Of a stretch of 64,000 nucleotides of DNA, positions 28,608-38,704 are shown in pieces. Under the pieces are notes generated by a model that saw only the letters and a program-made list of their open reading frames with translations, ran no database searches and had not been told where the DNA came from. Position 1 is the stretch's first letter, and each line of letters begins with the position of its first letter. Where the stretch lies: positions 62,001 through 126,000 of the forward strand of contig NZ_BMCF01000008.1 in assembly GCF_014635045.1 (NCBI RefSeq), in the 5' to 3' direction. The position numbers and the translations under genes were made by a program. The DNA is from Staphylococcus nepalensis. Lineage in GTDB: Bacteria > Bacillota > Bacilli > Staphylococcales > Staphylococcaceae.

Positions 28608-29876
28608 GTGATTCATAATCGAGCATTATTAACTGGAGAACATGTGAAACAAATTTCTAAGGGGGTGACGCTTAAGCATGGAAGATGGATTTGTTCACAA
28701 TGTCATTCAACTCGGCAATCCCATTTTTATCAATATAGGTCTGTAATTTTGGATAAAAAGATAGTTTATTGTCGTAATTGTGTGAATATCGGCAGGGTGG
28801 ATAATATGAATGATGTGTTTCTAATTGAAACCCACAATGTTAAATCCTCATGTCATTACCAATTGCCCTTTGAATTATCTGAACAACAACAGTTTGCTTC
28901 TAAAAAAATAGTAACAGCCATTGCGCATTTACGTTCATTATTACTCCATGCAGTCACAGGCGCGGGTAAGACAGAAATGATATTTGAAGGCATTAAATAT
29001 GCGAGAAATGAAGGGCTTAATATTGCTATTGTATCTCCACGGGTCGATGTAGTGATAGAAGTAAGTATGAGAATTAAGAAAGCTTTTGTTGATGAAGATA
29101 TCGACGTTTTACATCAATCTTCACAACAACAATTTGACGGTCATTTTGTTATTGCTACAGTACATCAACTTTACCGCTTTAAACAACATTTCGATTTAAT
29201 TATAGTCGATGAAGTCGACGCGTTTCCTTTATCTGTAGATCCTACCTTAATGCAGACATTAGTACATGCCTCAAAGTTTAAACACTGTCATATATTGATG
29301 ACGGCTACGCCTCCACGTGTTTTAATGAGACAAATTAAACACTTAGAAGTTATAGCATTACCTGCCCGTTTCCACAGATATCCTTTACCAGTACCTCGCT
29401 TCCAATTTTTAAAAATAAATCCCCATAAAAAGCAATATAAATTATTAAAGTACTTGCAACAACAAATCGAACAACAGCGCTACACTTTAGTCTTTTTTAA
29501 TAATATTGATGTGATGAAACGTTTATTTCATCTATATAAAAATGAGGTGCCTTCATTAACTTATGTATATAGTGATGACGCGTTACGATTTGATAAAATA
29601 GAGCGTTTGAGACGAGGCGACCACCAAATTGTATTTACGACGACTATTTTAGAAAGAGGATTTACCATGGCCTATTTAGATGTCTTGATTTTAAATAGTC
29701 ATTTGTTCGAAGCCAATGCTATCGTCCAAATTGCTGGTAGAGTAGGGAGAAAAGCCGAAGCACCCACAGGTCTTGTATTGTGTATGCATGAAGGTATTAC
29801 ACTACCGATGTTACAAGCCAGGCATAGTATAAAGAAAATGAACAAACTCGCACAAAAAAGAGGGTGGATTGATTGA
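28608..29876 (+). CDS. comFA: Competence helicase ComFA
   Basis: 422 residues from the GTG at 28608. A DEAD-like ATP-driven DNA translocase that helps bring single-stranded DNA into competent cells. A four-cysteine zinc finger (CSQCHS and CRNC near residues 29 and 56) precedes the helicase core. Walker A is VTGAGKTEM near 118, the box II is VDEVDAFP near 202, and motif VI is QIAGRVGRK near 376. The start is odd: a strong GGAGG lies about 30 bases upstream, and an ATG at 28600 is in another frame and stops after three codons. A small frameshift at the N-terminus is possible. Its stop overlaps the TTG start of comFC. Confidence 0.9.
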   Translation: MIHNRALLTGEHVKQISKGVTLKHGRWICSQCHSTRQSHFYQYRSVILDKKIVYCRNCVNIGRVDNMNDVFLIETHNVKSSCHYQLPFELSEQQQFASKKIVTAIAHLRSLLLHAVTGAGKTEMIFEGIKYARNEGLNIAIVSPRVDVVIEVSMRIKKAFVDEDIDVLHQSSQQQFDGHFVIATVHQLYRFKQHFDLIIVDEVDAFPLSVDPTLMQTLVHASKFKHCHILMTATPPRVLMRQIKHLEVIALPARFHRYPLPVPRFQFLKINPHKKQYKLLKYLQQQIEQQRYTLVFFNNIDVMKRLFHLYKNEVPSLTYVYSDDALRFDKIERLRRGDHQIVFTTTILERGFTMAYLDVLILNSHLFEANAIVQIAGRVGRKAEAPTGLVLCMHEGITLPMLQARHSIKKMNKLAQKRGWID

Positions 29877-30547
29877 AAAAGACATGCATGCAATGCCAAA
29901 CACGTTTGTTTGAATCCTTGAACGCTACCACATTTTATAAGAAAGCATCAAAACTATGTACTGTATGTAACGAACAGTGGGACGAAATGAAATTAGAGAT
30001 AGATGGTCGTTGTCAAAAGTGTTTGAAGCAATTAAACGTCGCAGAAACAATATGTCTAGATTGTGCATTCTTGTCCGAAAAATTTAATTTAATGGATAAA
30101 TTGTACTGCGCATACCAATATGATGGCATTGTAAAAGAAATGATACATCAATACAAATTTATGAAAGACGTTGCAATTGCTGAGATATTAGTAGAAAAAA
30201 TAAGATTACCTCATCAAAAGTATGACTATGTAGTGCCTATACCTTCTTCCGTTTATAAAGATCAAGAAAGAACATTTAACCCCGTCCGATTTGTTTTAGA
30301 TTTAAAACAAGTTAACTATCATTGCTTGCTTCGTATGCAATCACGTCCTAAACAATCAAAGTTAAGTAAGCCAATGCGTGCACAATTAGCGAATCCATTT
30401 GAAATTATCTCAATGGTTGATTTAAAAGAAAAAAATATTTTGTTGGTAGATGATATCTATACCACGGGTTTAACGGCTCATCATGCCGCACAACTATTAT
30501 TTGATAGAAAAATCAGAAAATTCGATGTGTTTACGTTTGCACGTTAG
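29873..30547 (+). CDS. comFC: Competence protein ComFC (phosphoribosyltransferase-like)
   Basis: A 224-residue ComF-family protein, with an N-terminal zinc ribbon (CMQCQTRL, CTVCNEQW, CQKC, CLDC) and a type I phosphoribosyltransferase domain, whose PRPP motif is ILLVDDIYTTGLTA near residue 187. It works with ComFA in DNA uptake; the exact role is unclear in the literature. The start is TTG at 29873, overlapping the comFA stop by four bases, so translation is coupled. Confidence 0.92.
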   Translation: MKKTCMQCQTRLFESLNATTFYKKASKLCTVCNEQWDEMKLEIDGRCQKCLKQLNVAETICLDCAFLSEKFNLMDKLYCAYQYDGIVKEMIHQYKFMKDVAIAEILVEKIRLPHQKYDYVVPIPSSVYKDQERTFNPVRFVLDLKQVNYHCLLRMQSRPKQSKLSKPMRAQLANPFEIISMVDLKEKNILLVDDIYTTGLTAHHAAQLLFDRKIRKFDVFTFAR

Positions 30548-30613
30548 GTGATTCGTGGTATTATATAGATAAGCACTATTACCAATATAGAGGTTTTAAA
30601 GGAGTCGATTACT

Positions 30614-31180
30614 ATGATCAGATTTGAAATTCACGGAGAGAACCTCACTATTACTGATGCGATTCGCAACTATATTGAGGAAAAAATTGGTAAATTAGAA
30701 CGTTATTTTAACAATGTGCCCAATGCAACCGCACACGTTAAAGTGAAAACATACCAAAACTCAACTACTAAAATAGAAGTAACTATTCCATTGAAGAATG
30801 TTACACTAAGAGCGGAAGAGCGTCATGATGATTTATATGCGGGTATTGACTTAATTAACAGCAAATTAGAAAGACAAGTTAGAAAATACAAAACACGCGT
30901 AAATCGTAAAAATAGAAAAAATGACGAACAAGAAGCATTTGCATCATTGCCCGAAGAAAAAGAAGCAGAAAATCTTCAAAACGATGACAATGATAGTGAA
31001 ATCGAAATTATTCGTTCAAAAAATTTCAGTTTAAAACCCATGGATTCAGAAGAAGCAGTGTTACAAATGGATTTATTAGGCCATGATTTCTTCATATTCA
31101 CGGACCGTGAAACAGATGGTACTAGTATCGTATATAAAAGAAAAGATGGAAAGTATGGACTGATTGAAACAACTGAATAA
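30614..31180 (+). CDS. hpf: Ribosome hibernation-promoting factor, long form
   Basis: 188 residues, the long HPF of Gram-positives. The N-terminal domain (about 1-100; [18 protein letters not shown] fold) binds the 30S decoding region. The C-terminal domain (about 130-185, [25 protein letters not shown]) dimerises to join two 70S ribosomes into inactive 100S particles. AAAGGAG stands before the ATG. It lies between comFC and secA, as in S. aureus, and is followed by its own terminator. Confidence 0.95.
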   Translation: MIRFEIHGENLTITDAIRNYIEEKIGKLERYFNNVPNATAHVKVKTYQNSTTKIEVTIPLKNVTLRAEERHDDLYAGIDLINSKLERQVRKYKTRVNRKNRKNDEQEAFASLPEEKEAENLQNDDNDSEIEIIRSKNFSLKPMDSEEAVLQMDLLGHDFFIFTDRETDGTSIVYKRKDGKYGLIETTE

Positions 31181-31214
31181 TTCAGTTGCATTAGCGCCAT
31201 AATATGTAAAACTG

Positions 31215-31256
31215 TAGCGTTCATGATTGAGTGAAATCATGGACGCTCATTTTTTG
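31215..31256 (+). terminator. Terminator after hpf
   Basis: TAGCGTTCATGATT pairs with AATCATGGACGCT, followed by CATTTTTTG on the plus strand. Confidence 0.88.
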
Positions 31257-31460
31257 CTGTGTTATTATGTAATAATTTGAAAGTAAGACAGTAGGTTTAT
31301 GTATATTCTATCTAATGAATTGTAAAATATTCAATCTACTGTAAGTAAAGTAGCAGCGGAAATAGTAAAACAATAAATGTAATAAGTGTAAATTTAAGCT
31401 AATAAATGATATTATAAATTGTTGTAAACAAAGAGTTATAAAGCTAAAGGAGCGAACAAA

Positions 31461-33992
31461 ATGGGTTTTTTATCAAAAATTGCAGATGGCAATAAAAGAG
31501 AAATAAAACGCCTTGGTAAATTAGCCGACAAAGTCCTTGCATTAGAAGAGGATATGTCGATATTAACTGATGAAGAAATTAAAGCAAAAACAAAATCATT
31601 CCAAGAACAATTACAAGAAGAAGAAGATATTAAAAAACAAAATAAAATGTTAGATGATATTTTACCAGAAGCATTTGCATTAGTTAGAGAAGGTTCGAAA
31701 CGTGTGTTCAATATGACGCCATATAGAGTACAGGTTATGGGCGGTATCGCTATTCACGGTGGCGACATTTCTGAAATGAGAACTGGTGAAGGTAAAACAT
31801 TAACAGCAACCATGCCTGTGTATTTAAATGCTCTGACTGGACGTGGTGTACATGTAATCACGGTCAATGAATATTTATCTAGTGTACAAAGTGAAGAAAT
31901 GGCAGAACTATACGAGTTCCTTGGATTAAGTGTCGGTTTGAATTTAAATAGCAAGACAACTGCTGAAAAAAGAGAAGCCTACGCTTGCGATATTACGTAT
32001 AGTACAAATAACGAATTAGGCTTTGATTATTTACGTGATAATATGGTGAACTACGCAGAAGAACGCGTAATGCGACCACTTAATTTTGCGATTATTGATG
32101 AGGTTGACTCTATTTTAATTGACGAAGCGCGTACGCCGCTGATCATTTCAGGGGAAGCAGAAAAATCAACTTCACTTTATACACAAGCAAATGTTTTTGC
32201 CAAAATGCTTAAAAATGAAGATGACTATAATTATGATGAAAAAACAAAAGCAGTTCAATTAACAGAACAAGGTATTGATAAAGCAGAACGTATGTTTAAA
32301 ATAGATAATCTGTACGATGTGAAAAATGTTGATATTATTAGTCATATCAATACAGCATTACGTGCTCATGTGACATTACAAAGAGACGTAGACTATATGG
32401 TAAATAACGGTGAAGTGTTAATTGTTGACCAATTTACAGGTCGTACGATGCCAGGGCGTCGTTTTTCAGAAGGCTTGCACCAAGCAATTGAAGCTAAAGA
32501 GGGCGTAAAGATTCAAAATGAATCAAAAACAATGGCATCTATTACCTTCCAAAATTACTTTAGAATGTACAATAAATTGTCTGGTATGACAGGTACTGCT
32601 AAAACAGAGGAAGAAGAGTTTAGAAATATTTATAATATGACAGTAACCCAAATTCCTACCAATAGACCTGTTCAACGTATAGACAAACCAGATTTAATTT
32701 ATATTAGCCAAAAAGGTAAATTTGACGCAGTAGTTGAAGATGTGATTCAAAAACATAAACAAGGTCAACCTGTCTTACTAGGTACAGTAGCAGTTGAAAC
32801 AAGTGAATATATTTCTAATTTATTGAAAAAGCATGGCGTACGTCATGATGTGTTAAATGCGAAAAATCACGAACGTGAAGCCGATATTATTGCGAGTGCA
32901 GGGCAGCGCGGTGCTGTAACGATTGCTACAAACATGGCAGGCCGTGGTACGGATATTAAACTAGGTGAAGGCGTAGAAGAAATTGGCGGATTAGCAGTTA
33001 TTGGTACAGAACGTCATGAATCACGTCGTATTGATGATCAATTGCGTGGTCGTTCAGGACGTCAAGGTGACAGAGGTGACAGCCGCTTCTATTTATCGCT
33101 ACAAGATGAATTAATGGTGCGCTTTGGTTCTGAACGATTACAAAATATGATGAACCGTTTAGGTATGGATGATTCGACACCGATTGAATCTAAAATGGTA
33201 TCACGTGCCGTTGAATCAGCACAAAAACGTGTTGAAGGTAATAACTTCGACGCCCGTAAACGTGTGCTTGAATATGACGATGTCTTACGCAAACAACGTG
33301 AAATTATATACAGTGAGCGTAATAATATTATTGATAGTGATGAGAGCGGTGAATTAATTAATACGATGCTTCGTTCAACTTTAGAAAGAAGCGTTCAATA
33401 TTATGTAAGTGAAGAAGAAGATGAGCCTGATTATGAGCCATTTATCAATTATATTGGTGACGTGTTCTTAAATGAAGGCGAATTAAAAGAAGAAGAGATT
33501 AAAGGTAAAGATAATGAAGATATTTTTGATATTGTATGGTCTAAAATAGAGGTTGCGTTAAAAAACCAAAAAGAGAAAATCGGCTCTCAATTTGATGAGT
33601 TTGAACGTATGATTTTACTTCGTTCTATTGATACACATTGGACAGATCATATAGATACAATGGATCAATTGCGTCAAGGTATTCATTTGCGTTCTTATGG
33701 CCAACAAAACCCATTACGTGACTATCAAAATGAAGGTCACCAACTATTTGATACAATGATGCAGAACATCGAGGAAGATGTAAGCAAGTATATCTTAAAA
33801 TCAGTTATTTCCGTGGAAGATGATGTAGAACGTGATAAGACAACTGATTTTGGTAAAGCTGAACATGTTTCAGCAGAAGATGGAAAAGAAAAAGCCAAAG
33901 CGGAACCATATGTCAAAGATGAACATATAGGCAGAAATGACCCATGTCCTTGTGGCAGTGGTAAGAAATACAAAAACTGTCATGGTGCTTAG
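31461..33992 (+). CDS. secA: Preprotein translocase ATPase SecA (SecA1)
   Basis: An 843-residue motor that pushes unfolded preproteins through SecYEG. Walker A is MRTGEGKTL near residue 101, the DEVD-type box is [17 protein letters not shown] near 208 and the helicase motif VI is ITTDEL...[12 protein letters not shown] near 513. The C-terminal metal-binding tail [17 protein letters not shown] binds zinc and SecB-like partners or membranes. All domains are full length. It is essential in staphylococci. AAAGGAG precedes the ATG and a terminator follows at 34058. Confidence 0.98.
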   Translation: MGFLSKIADGNKREIKRLGKLADKVLALEEDMSILTDEEIKAKTKSFQEQLQEEEDIKKQNKMLDDILPEAFALVREGSKRVFNMTPYRVQVMGGIAIHGGDISEMRTGEGKTLTATMPVYLNALTGRGVHVITVNEYLSSVQSEEMAELYEFLGLSVGLNLNSKTTAEKREAYACDITYSTNNELGFDYLRDNMVNYAEERVMRPLNFAIIDEVDSILIDEARTPLIISGEAEKSTSLYTQANVFAKMLKNEDDYNYDEKTKAVQLTEQGIDKAERMFKIDNLYDVKNVDIISHINTALRAHVTLQRDVDYMVNNGEVLIVDQFTGRTMPGRRFSEGLHQAIEAKEGVKIQNESKTMASITFQNYFRMYNKLSGMTGTAKTEEEEFRNIYNMTVTQIPTNRPVQRIDKPDLIYISQKGKFDAVVEDVIQKHKQGQPVLLGTVAVETSEYISNLLKKHGVRHDVLNAKNHEREADIIASAGQRGAVTIATNMAGRGTDIKLGEGVEEIGGLAVIGTERHESRRIDDQLRGRSGRQGDRGDSRFYLSLQDELMVRFGSERLQNMMNRLGMDDSTPIESKMVSRAVESAQKRVEGNNFDARKRVLEYDDVLRKQREIIYSERNNIIDSDESGELINTMLRSTLERSVQYYVSEEEDEPDYEPFINYIGDVFLNEGELKEEEIKGKDNEDIFDIVWSKIEVALKNQKEKIGSQFDEFERMILLRSIDTHWTDHIDTMDQLRQGIHLRSYGQQNPLRDYQNEGHQLFDTMMQNIEEDVSKYILKSVISVEDDVERDKTTDFGKAEHVSAEDGKEKAKAEPYVKDEHIGRNDPCPCGSGKKYKNCHGA

Positions 33993-34057
33993 TCATACTT
34001 TAAAATCAGCATATTGTTGTGACAGTTGAATAGATACTAATAAAACCATGAATACTA

Positions 34058-34108
34058 CGCACCTTTTACAATTAGACGCTTTAGCCTATCTGTAAAGGGT
34101 GCTTTTTT
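34058..34108 (+). terminator. Terminator after secA
   Basis: GCACCTTTTACA pairs with TGTAAAGGGTGC, followed by TTTTTTG, across a loop of about 22 bases. Confidence 0.85.
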
Positions 34109-34240
34109 GTGAGGTTCAAGTGTATTGTTTCTATGCTTGATTTGAAATGACTATTCTAAATTTTGTAAAATAAGTATGATAGTATAGTGATAAATATAGA
34201 AATGAAAATGTTCATTCGTACAAAACGGGAGAGATGCATA

Positions 34241-35345
34241 ATGGAATTATCTGAAATGAAGCGTAACTTAGATGCTTACAAGGAAAAATTAGAACAGCTT
34301 AGGGGGTCTCTTTGACTTAGAAGAAAAAGAGACGAATATACAAGAATACGAAGAAATGATGACGTATCCTACATTTTGGGACAATCAAGACAAAGCACAA
34401 GAAATCATTGATAAAAATAATACCTTAAAACAAGTTGTCAATGCTTATAAAAGTTTAGAAGCGAGTATTGAAGATATGGAAACAACAAGAGAACTATTAT
34501 TAGAAGAAGATGACGCTTCTATGAAAAATGAGTTAGAAGAAAACGTCAACAACTTTGAAAAAGAACTAAATCAATTTGAATTGCAATTATTATTAGATGG
34601 TCCTTATGATACAAATGATGCAATCATTGAATTACATCCAGGTGCAGGTGGCACAGAATCACAAGATTGGACGAATATGCTTTTAAGAATGTATCAACGT
34701 TATTGCGAACAAAAAGGATTTAAAGTTGAAATTGCAGATTATTTACCAGGCGATGAAGCGGGTGTTAAAAGTGTGACTATGATTGTGAAAGGTCATAATG
34801 CGTATGGTTATCTAAAAGCGGAAAAAGGCGTGCACAGACTCGTTCGTATTTCACCATTTGATTCATCTGGGCGTAGACATACCTCCTTTGCATCATGTGA
34901 TGTAATACCTCAATTTAATAACACTGAAATAGAAGTGGAAATCAATGCTGACGATATTACGGTTGATACATTTAGAGCTTCAGGTGCAGGTGGCCAACAT
35001 ATCAACAAAACGGAATCAGCGATTAGAATTACACACCATCCAACAGGTATCGTTGTGAATAACCAAAACGAACGTTCACAAATCAAAAACAGAGAAGCAG
35101 CAATGAAAACATTGAAGGCGAAATTGTATCAATTAAAAATAGAAGAGCAAGAACAAGAGATGGCTGCAATTCGTGGTGAACAAAAAGAAATCGGATGGGG
35201 CAGTCAAATTAGATCGTATGTATTCCATCCTTATGCAATGGTTAAAGACCATAGAACGAATGAAGAAACAGGAAAAGTAGACGCAGTCATGGACGGTGAT
35301 TTAGGTCCATTTATTGAAGCGTATTTACGAAGCCAAATGGATTAA
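34241..35345 (+). CDS. prfB: Peptide chain release factor 2, with programmed +1 frameshift
   Basis: RF2, which ends translation at UGA and UAA. The gene is split: frame one runs from the ATG at 34241 to an in-frame TGA at 34313-34315, and the product resumes after skipping T34313, so the CDS is 34241-34312 joined to 34314-35345 (367 residues). The shift site is CTTTGAC with an SD-like AGGGGG three bases before it, the same signal used in most bacteria to autoregulate RF2. The catalytic GGQ lies in [15 protein letters not shown] near residue 245, and the stop-codon motif SPF in [12 protein letters not shown] near 200. Confidence 0.97.
34301..34316 (+). promoter_or_regulatory. prfB programmed +1 frameshift site
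   Basis: AGGGGG, three bases, then CTTTGAC. The ribosome pauses at UGA when RF2 is scarce and slips one base on CUU. The stop is codon 25, and the downstream frame is open to 35345. Confidence 0.95.
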
Positions 35346-35514
35346 TTAGAAGAGTATTATACTGAAAATAGTAAAGCTTGAGTAGGTTGGAAACTTTCTG
35401 ACGACTGACCAGAAAACAGTTAACTATAAATGCATGTACTACCTCAGTTATCTACCAATATATTTTTTGAAGTTAAGTTTGCTTGTTGTTACCTTAACCG
35501 CATTATATTTTTAT

Positions 35515-35576
35515 GACGGGAGCGAGTATAAGAAACCAATTTAGTTTATTTGATTTCTAACTCACTCCTGTTTTTA
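35515..35576 (+). terminator. Terminator after prfB
   Basis: ACGGGAGCGAGTATAAGAAA-type arm pairs with TTTCTAACTCACTCCTGT, ending in TTTTTAATAA. Confidence 0.75.
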
Positions 35577-35843
35577 ATAAGCTACTATTTCATTATCTTT
35601 CTTTTTAAATATTCACCTAAAGTTGTTGTTGATGTAATCAATCATTTTAAGTAAGTATATAGCGTTTAGTGTTATTTTTATCAAAAATTTAAAATATTTT
35701 AAGTTATATGTAAAACGCAAACTAAAATGTTACAGTCGTTTTTTTTATATAAAACAGCCCTCTTACATAAGGGGGCAGTATCAAGAGATAGAAAGATTTT
35801 TATTCGTTATACTTTAAAAGATATTTTAATAATTATCTATTGT

Positions 35844-35892
35844 ATTACAAAACTATAACATTCACCTAAATCTTAAGTGCTTATGCTATATT
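35844..35892 (+). promoter_or_regulatory. WalR box and extended -10 promoter of the LysM-CHAP gene
   Basis: Read on the minus strand, 35844-35860 is TGTTAT-AGTTT-TGTAAT, which fits the WalR consensus of two TGTWAN half-sites five bases apart. Just downstream, TGCTATATT at 35884-35892 is an extended -10. WalKR controls most staphylococcal autolysin genes, so regulation by it is plausible. Confidence 0.7.
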
Positions 35893-35933
35893 ATGATTGA
35901 TTAAATTTAGACAGCAAAGGATTGAAACTTATA

Positions 35934-36869
35934 ATGAAGAAAGGCTTAACATTTTCTGTAACATCAGCAGCTTTGTTTTTAGGAATAAATGGATTAGCAT
36001 CGGCTGATCAAACTCATACAGTAAAAGAAGAGGCTAACTTGTCAGATATTGCGCGCGCGTTTGCAACAACGACAAACACAATACAATCATTAAATCACTT
36101 GGAGAACGTACAAATAGTTCAAGTTGGCCAAACATTAGTACTTCCAGATACAGATATTGTAGAAGTTAAAGAAGGAGACACGCTACAAGATATTGCGAAT
36201 AAGTATAAATTAACTTTGGATGAAATTTACCAATTAAATCCATATTTAAATGAAATCATTTATCCTGGACAATTAATTGCTGTGTCGCAAAAGGGCTCAT
36301 CGCATTTAAATAATCAAATAACAAGTATGTATGCACAACGTGCGAACAATGAAAATAATGAGTCTGGTATTGCGAGTATAAATGAATCAACAGCTTCAAA
36401 TACACATCATTATACATCGTTATCCAATCATTCAACGCCTGTATATCAACAGACTTGGTCATATTCAAATGCCGTGGCTTCAAATAATGAAGTAAACGAC
36501 GTTGGTCATCATGATAGTTATTATCAACCGTCTCAAACTGTAGCCAATGGACAGAATTACTATGATTGGGGTCAGTGTACGTATTATGCATTTGATAGAC
36601 GCCAACAACTTGGCAAATCAGTGGGTAGCCTATGGGGCAATGCAAATAACTGGGCGTCAGCAGCACGTCAAAATGGTTACGTGGTTAATTCCACACCAGA
36701 AGTAGGTGCTATCATTCAAAGCAGTGCCGGAAATTATGGTCACGTAGGCGTTGTTGAACGTCAAAATACGGACGGATCCATTTTAGTGTCAGAAATGAAT
36801 TGGAACGGCTTTGGCCAAAAATCTTATAGAACGATTCATAATACAGGACAATATAATTACATTCATTAA
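35934..36869 (+). CDS. Secreted LysM-CHAP cell-wall hydrolase
   Basis: 311 residues from the ATG at 35934 (AAAGGA 12 bases upstream; a TTG at 35922 is too close to it). A signal peptide (about 1-25, cleaved after LASA) is followed by two LysM repeats (HTVKEEANLSDIARAF and VEVKEGDTLQDIANKY) that bind peptidoglycan. A Ser/Asn-rich linker and a C-terminal CHAP domain follow, with the catalytic cysteine in DWGQCTYYAF near residue 210 and the histidine in YGHVGVVE near 270. It should cut peptide or amide bonds in the wall, like Sle1/SsaA proteins. S. aureus has a related gene after prfB. Confidence 0.92.
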   Translation: MKKGLTFSVTSAALFLGINGLASADQTHTVKEEANLSDIARAFATTTNTIQSLNHLENVQIVQVGQTLVLPDTDIVEVKEGDTLQDIANKYKLTLDEIYQLNPYLNEIIYPGQLIAVSQKGSSHLNNQITSMYAQRANNENNESGIASINESTASNTHHYTSLSNHSTPVYQQTWSYSNAVASNNEVNDVGHHDSYYQPSQTVANGQNYYDWGQCTYYAFDRRQQLGKSVGSLWGNANNWASAARQNGYVVNSTPEVGAIIQSSAGNYGHVGVVERQNTDGSILVSEMNWNGFGQKSYRTIHNTGQYNYIH

Positions 36870-37512
36870 CTACCATAAAATAGATTCCATTTCAGTAGGA
36901 ACAATAAGCATTTATATATGAAACGATGATATGGCACAGAAAACGTATTTTCTAAAATCACGTTGCTACCCACCCTAGCAAAGATGACTAGAAACAAGTG
37001 TGATACATGGGCTATAGTTTTCCTACTAGCTAGTTTCAGTGTATTACATGAGCTCAGCTCATGCATAAGTATGTCTTTAAAAGTAGTACTTTAGAAGCAA
37101 CGCTTTATAAGCAATAATGCATTAGAAATTAAACTTAAGTTATTTTCATTTTAGCCATATGCTGACGATACCATATTTGAGGTCGAGACATTATTTATGT
37201 CACGGCCTCTTAATTATGATGACGTTCTTAAATAAATGGATGCGAAAATGTATTTATATTAAACATGTTGTATAAAATCATTCATTATATAGTAAGATAA
37301 TGCCACTTTTAACGTATAACATCTCTAAACTACTTTTGTGGTATTTTGAAAATATCAAAACAGATAAAACTTGAAACAAGCGTATACTTGATTATATCTT
37401 TAAATCAGTATTAATTATTGACAATCAACCATATTAAAAAGACATTTTACTTGTTGAATGATATTATAAAACCAAGTATAATCAATCATTAAATAAATGA
37501 GGAGGCGCTATC
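36870..37512. other. Intergenic region after the LysM-CHAP gene
   Basis: About 640 AT-rich bases. A GAGGTCGAGACAT/ATGTCACGGCCTC palindrome at 37179-37210 is the only clear structure. The rest holds the HD-gene upstream region. Confidence 0.6.
37179..37210. terminator. Terminator-like palindrome
   Basis: GAGGTCGAGACAT pairs with ATGTCACGGCCTC with one bulge. It resembles the palindromes near 3872 and 24031. T-tails are weak here, so it is a less certain terminator. Confidence 0.5.
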
Positions 37513-38154
37513 ATGGGAATACATCAATATTTTAAACGCTTATCAGATTTAGAAAAATTAATTAGATTGCCAGGAAAGTTTAAATATTTTGAGCATAATG
37601 TTGCTGCCCATTCCTTTAAGGTAACTAAAATTGCTCAATATTTAGGTACAGTCGAAGAATACCACGGCAATGAAGTAGATTGGAAAAGTTTATACGAAAA
37701 AGCCTTAAACCATGATTTCGCTGAGATTTTCACAGGAGATATTAAAACGCCTGTCAAATATGCTAGTGGTGAATTGAAAAAATTATTCTCTCAAGTAGAA
37801 GAAGAAATGGTTGATCATTTTATCAGTGAAGAAATACCAGAGCAATATCAAGCGATATATCGTAAACGTCTTCAAGAAGGCAAAGATGATTCGCTAGAAG
37901 GTCAAATTCTATCTGTTGCTGATAAAATTGATTTATTATATGAAACATTTGGTGAAATACAAAAACGTAATCCTGAACCTTTATTTTTTGAGATATATGA
38001 AATGTCTCTCGAAACAATCATGCAGTTTGACCATTTAAACTCAGTACAAGATTTTATAGAAAATATTATCCCAGAAATGCTAACAGAGAAATTTATACCT
38101 AAATCTGAACTACGAGAAACGACGATGTCTATTTTAAATAATAGGAATGGGTGA
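37513..38154 (+). CDS. HD-domain phosphohydrolase (YfbR-like)
   Basis: 213 residues with the HD metal-binding motif set: His in HNVAAHSF near residue 33, HD in NHDFAEIFTGDIKTP near 68, and D in VADKID near 141. YfbR-type members remove phosphate from deoxynucleoside monophosphates; other HD proteins cut cyclic or poly-phosphate nucleotides, so substrate is not certain. GGAGG lies before the ATG. It is five bases upstream of csbA, and the two lead into uvrB. Confidence 0.8.
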   Translation: MGIHQYFKRLSDLEKLIRLPGKFKYFEHNVAAHSFKVTKIAQYLGTVEEYHGNEVDWKSLYEKALNHDFAEIFTGDIKTPVKYASGELKKLFSQVEEEMVDHFISEEIPEQYQAIYRKRLQEGKDDSLEGQILSVADKIDLLYETFGEIQKRNPEPLFFEIYEMSLETIMQFDHLNSVQDFIENIIPEMLTEKFIPKSELRETTMSILNNRNG

Positions 38155-38159
38155 CATAA

Positions 38160-38390
38160 ATGATTTGGTATATACTTGCATCCTTTTTTCCCTGTATACT
38201 TGTAGTGCTTTTTAGCGTATTGACAAGAAGTAAATGGGTAGGAACTATTTTAACTTTAATTTTAATAGGGACTTCAATTGAAAAGGGCTTTTTCCATGAT
38301 GAATGGATAATTTTTATAGATGTAGCTTCATTATTAACTGGTTACTTGATTATTGATCAACTCGAGCTACATAAAAAAGATGATGATTGA
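38160..38390 (+). CDS. csbA: CsbA-family small membrane protein (DUF2198)
   Basis: 76 residues with three or so hydrophobic helices. Position is the main clue: csbA-uvrB-uvrA is the order in Bacillus subtilis, where CsbA is a SigB-controlled membrane protein of unknown function, and the sequence pattern FSVLTRSKWVGTILTL fits that family. A good terminator follows, so it is probably not in one transcript with uvrBA here. Confidence 0.75.
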   Translation: MIWYILASFFPCILVVLFSVLTRSKWVGTILTLILIGTSIEKGFFHDEWIIFIDVASLLTGYLIIDQLELHKKDDD

Positions 38391-38482
38391 ATAATAGGTA
38401 TTAAGCAACTTAATTGATACGATATTAGGAACGGTATATAATGATTTAACTTCATTTTCTAGAATTAAAAATAGTAACTTAG

Positions 38483-38516
38483 ACAAACATGGTGGTTTAC
38501 TATGTTTGTTTTTATT
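38483..38516 (+). terminator. Terminator after csbA
   Basis: ACAAACAT pairs with ATGTTTGT around an 11-base loop, followed by TTTTATTT. Confidence 0.85.
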
Positions 38517-38540
38517 TAGGAATAAAGTAATATGAAACTA

Positions 38541-38554
38541 CGAACAAATGTTTG
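38541..38554 (+). promoter_or_regulatory. LexA (SOS) box of uvrBA
   Basis: CGAACAAATGTTTG fits the Gram-positive SOS box CGAACRNRYGTTYG at every position. It lies about 150 bases before uvrB, so DNA damage should induce uvrBA. Confidence 0.88.
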
Positions 38555-38704
38555 TATTTGAATCTGTGCATCTGTTAAAATATAAAATGTTAAGAGTATA
38601 TTTTAATAAAATCTAGATACGCCAAAAATAAATTAGTCGAGTGATTAATTAGCTAGTTAAGTTATGTTCGTACGATAGAAATACAATAGGAGGCATGTGT
38701 TATT

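Larger units (their letters stand above)
35346..35933. other. Intergenic region between prfB and the LysM-CHAP gene
   Basis: About 590 bases. It holds the prfB terminator (35515-35576), a small GCCC/GGGC hairpin near 35756-35777 of unclear use, and the WalR box and promoter at 35844-35892. I see no gene. Confidence 0.6.
38391..38704. other. Intergenic region between csbA and uvrB
   Basis: About 315 bases. It holds the csbA terminator at 38483-38516 and the uvrBA LexA box at 38541-38554. No other motif seen. Confidence 0.7.

Noticed and set aside
36256..36666. A 136-codon minus-strand frame inside the LysM-CHAP gene
   Set aside because: The plus strand has clear LysM and CHAP domains; the antisense frame is a codon-bias shadow.
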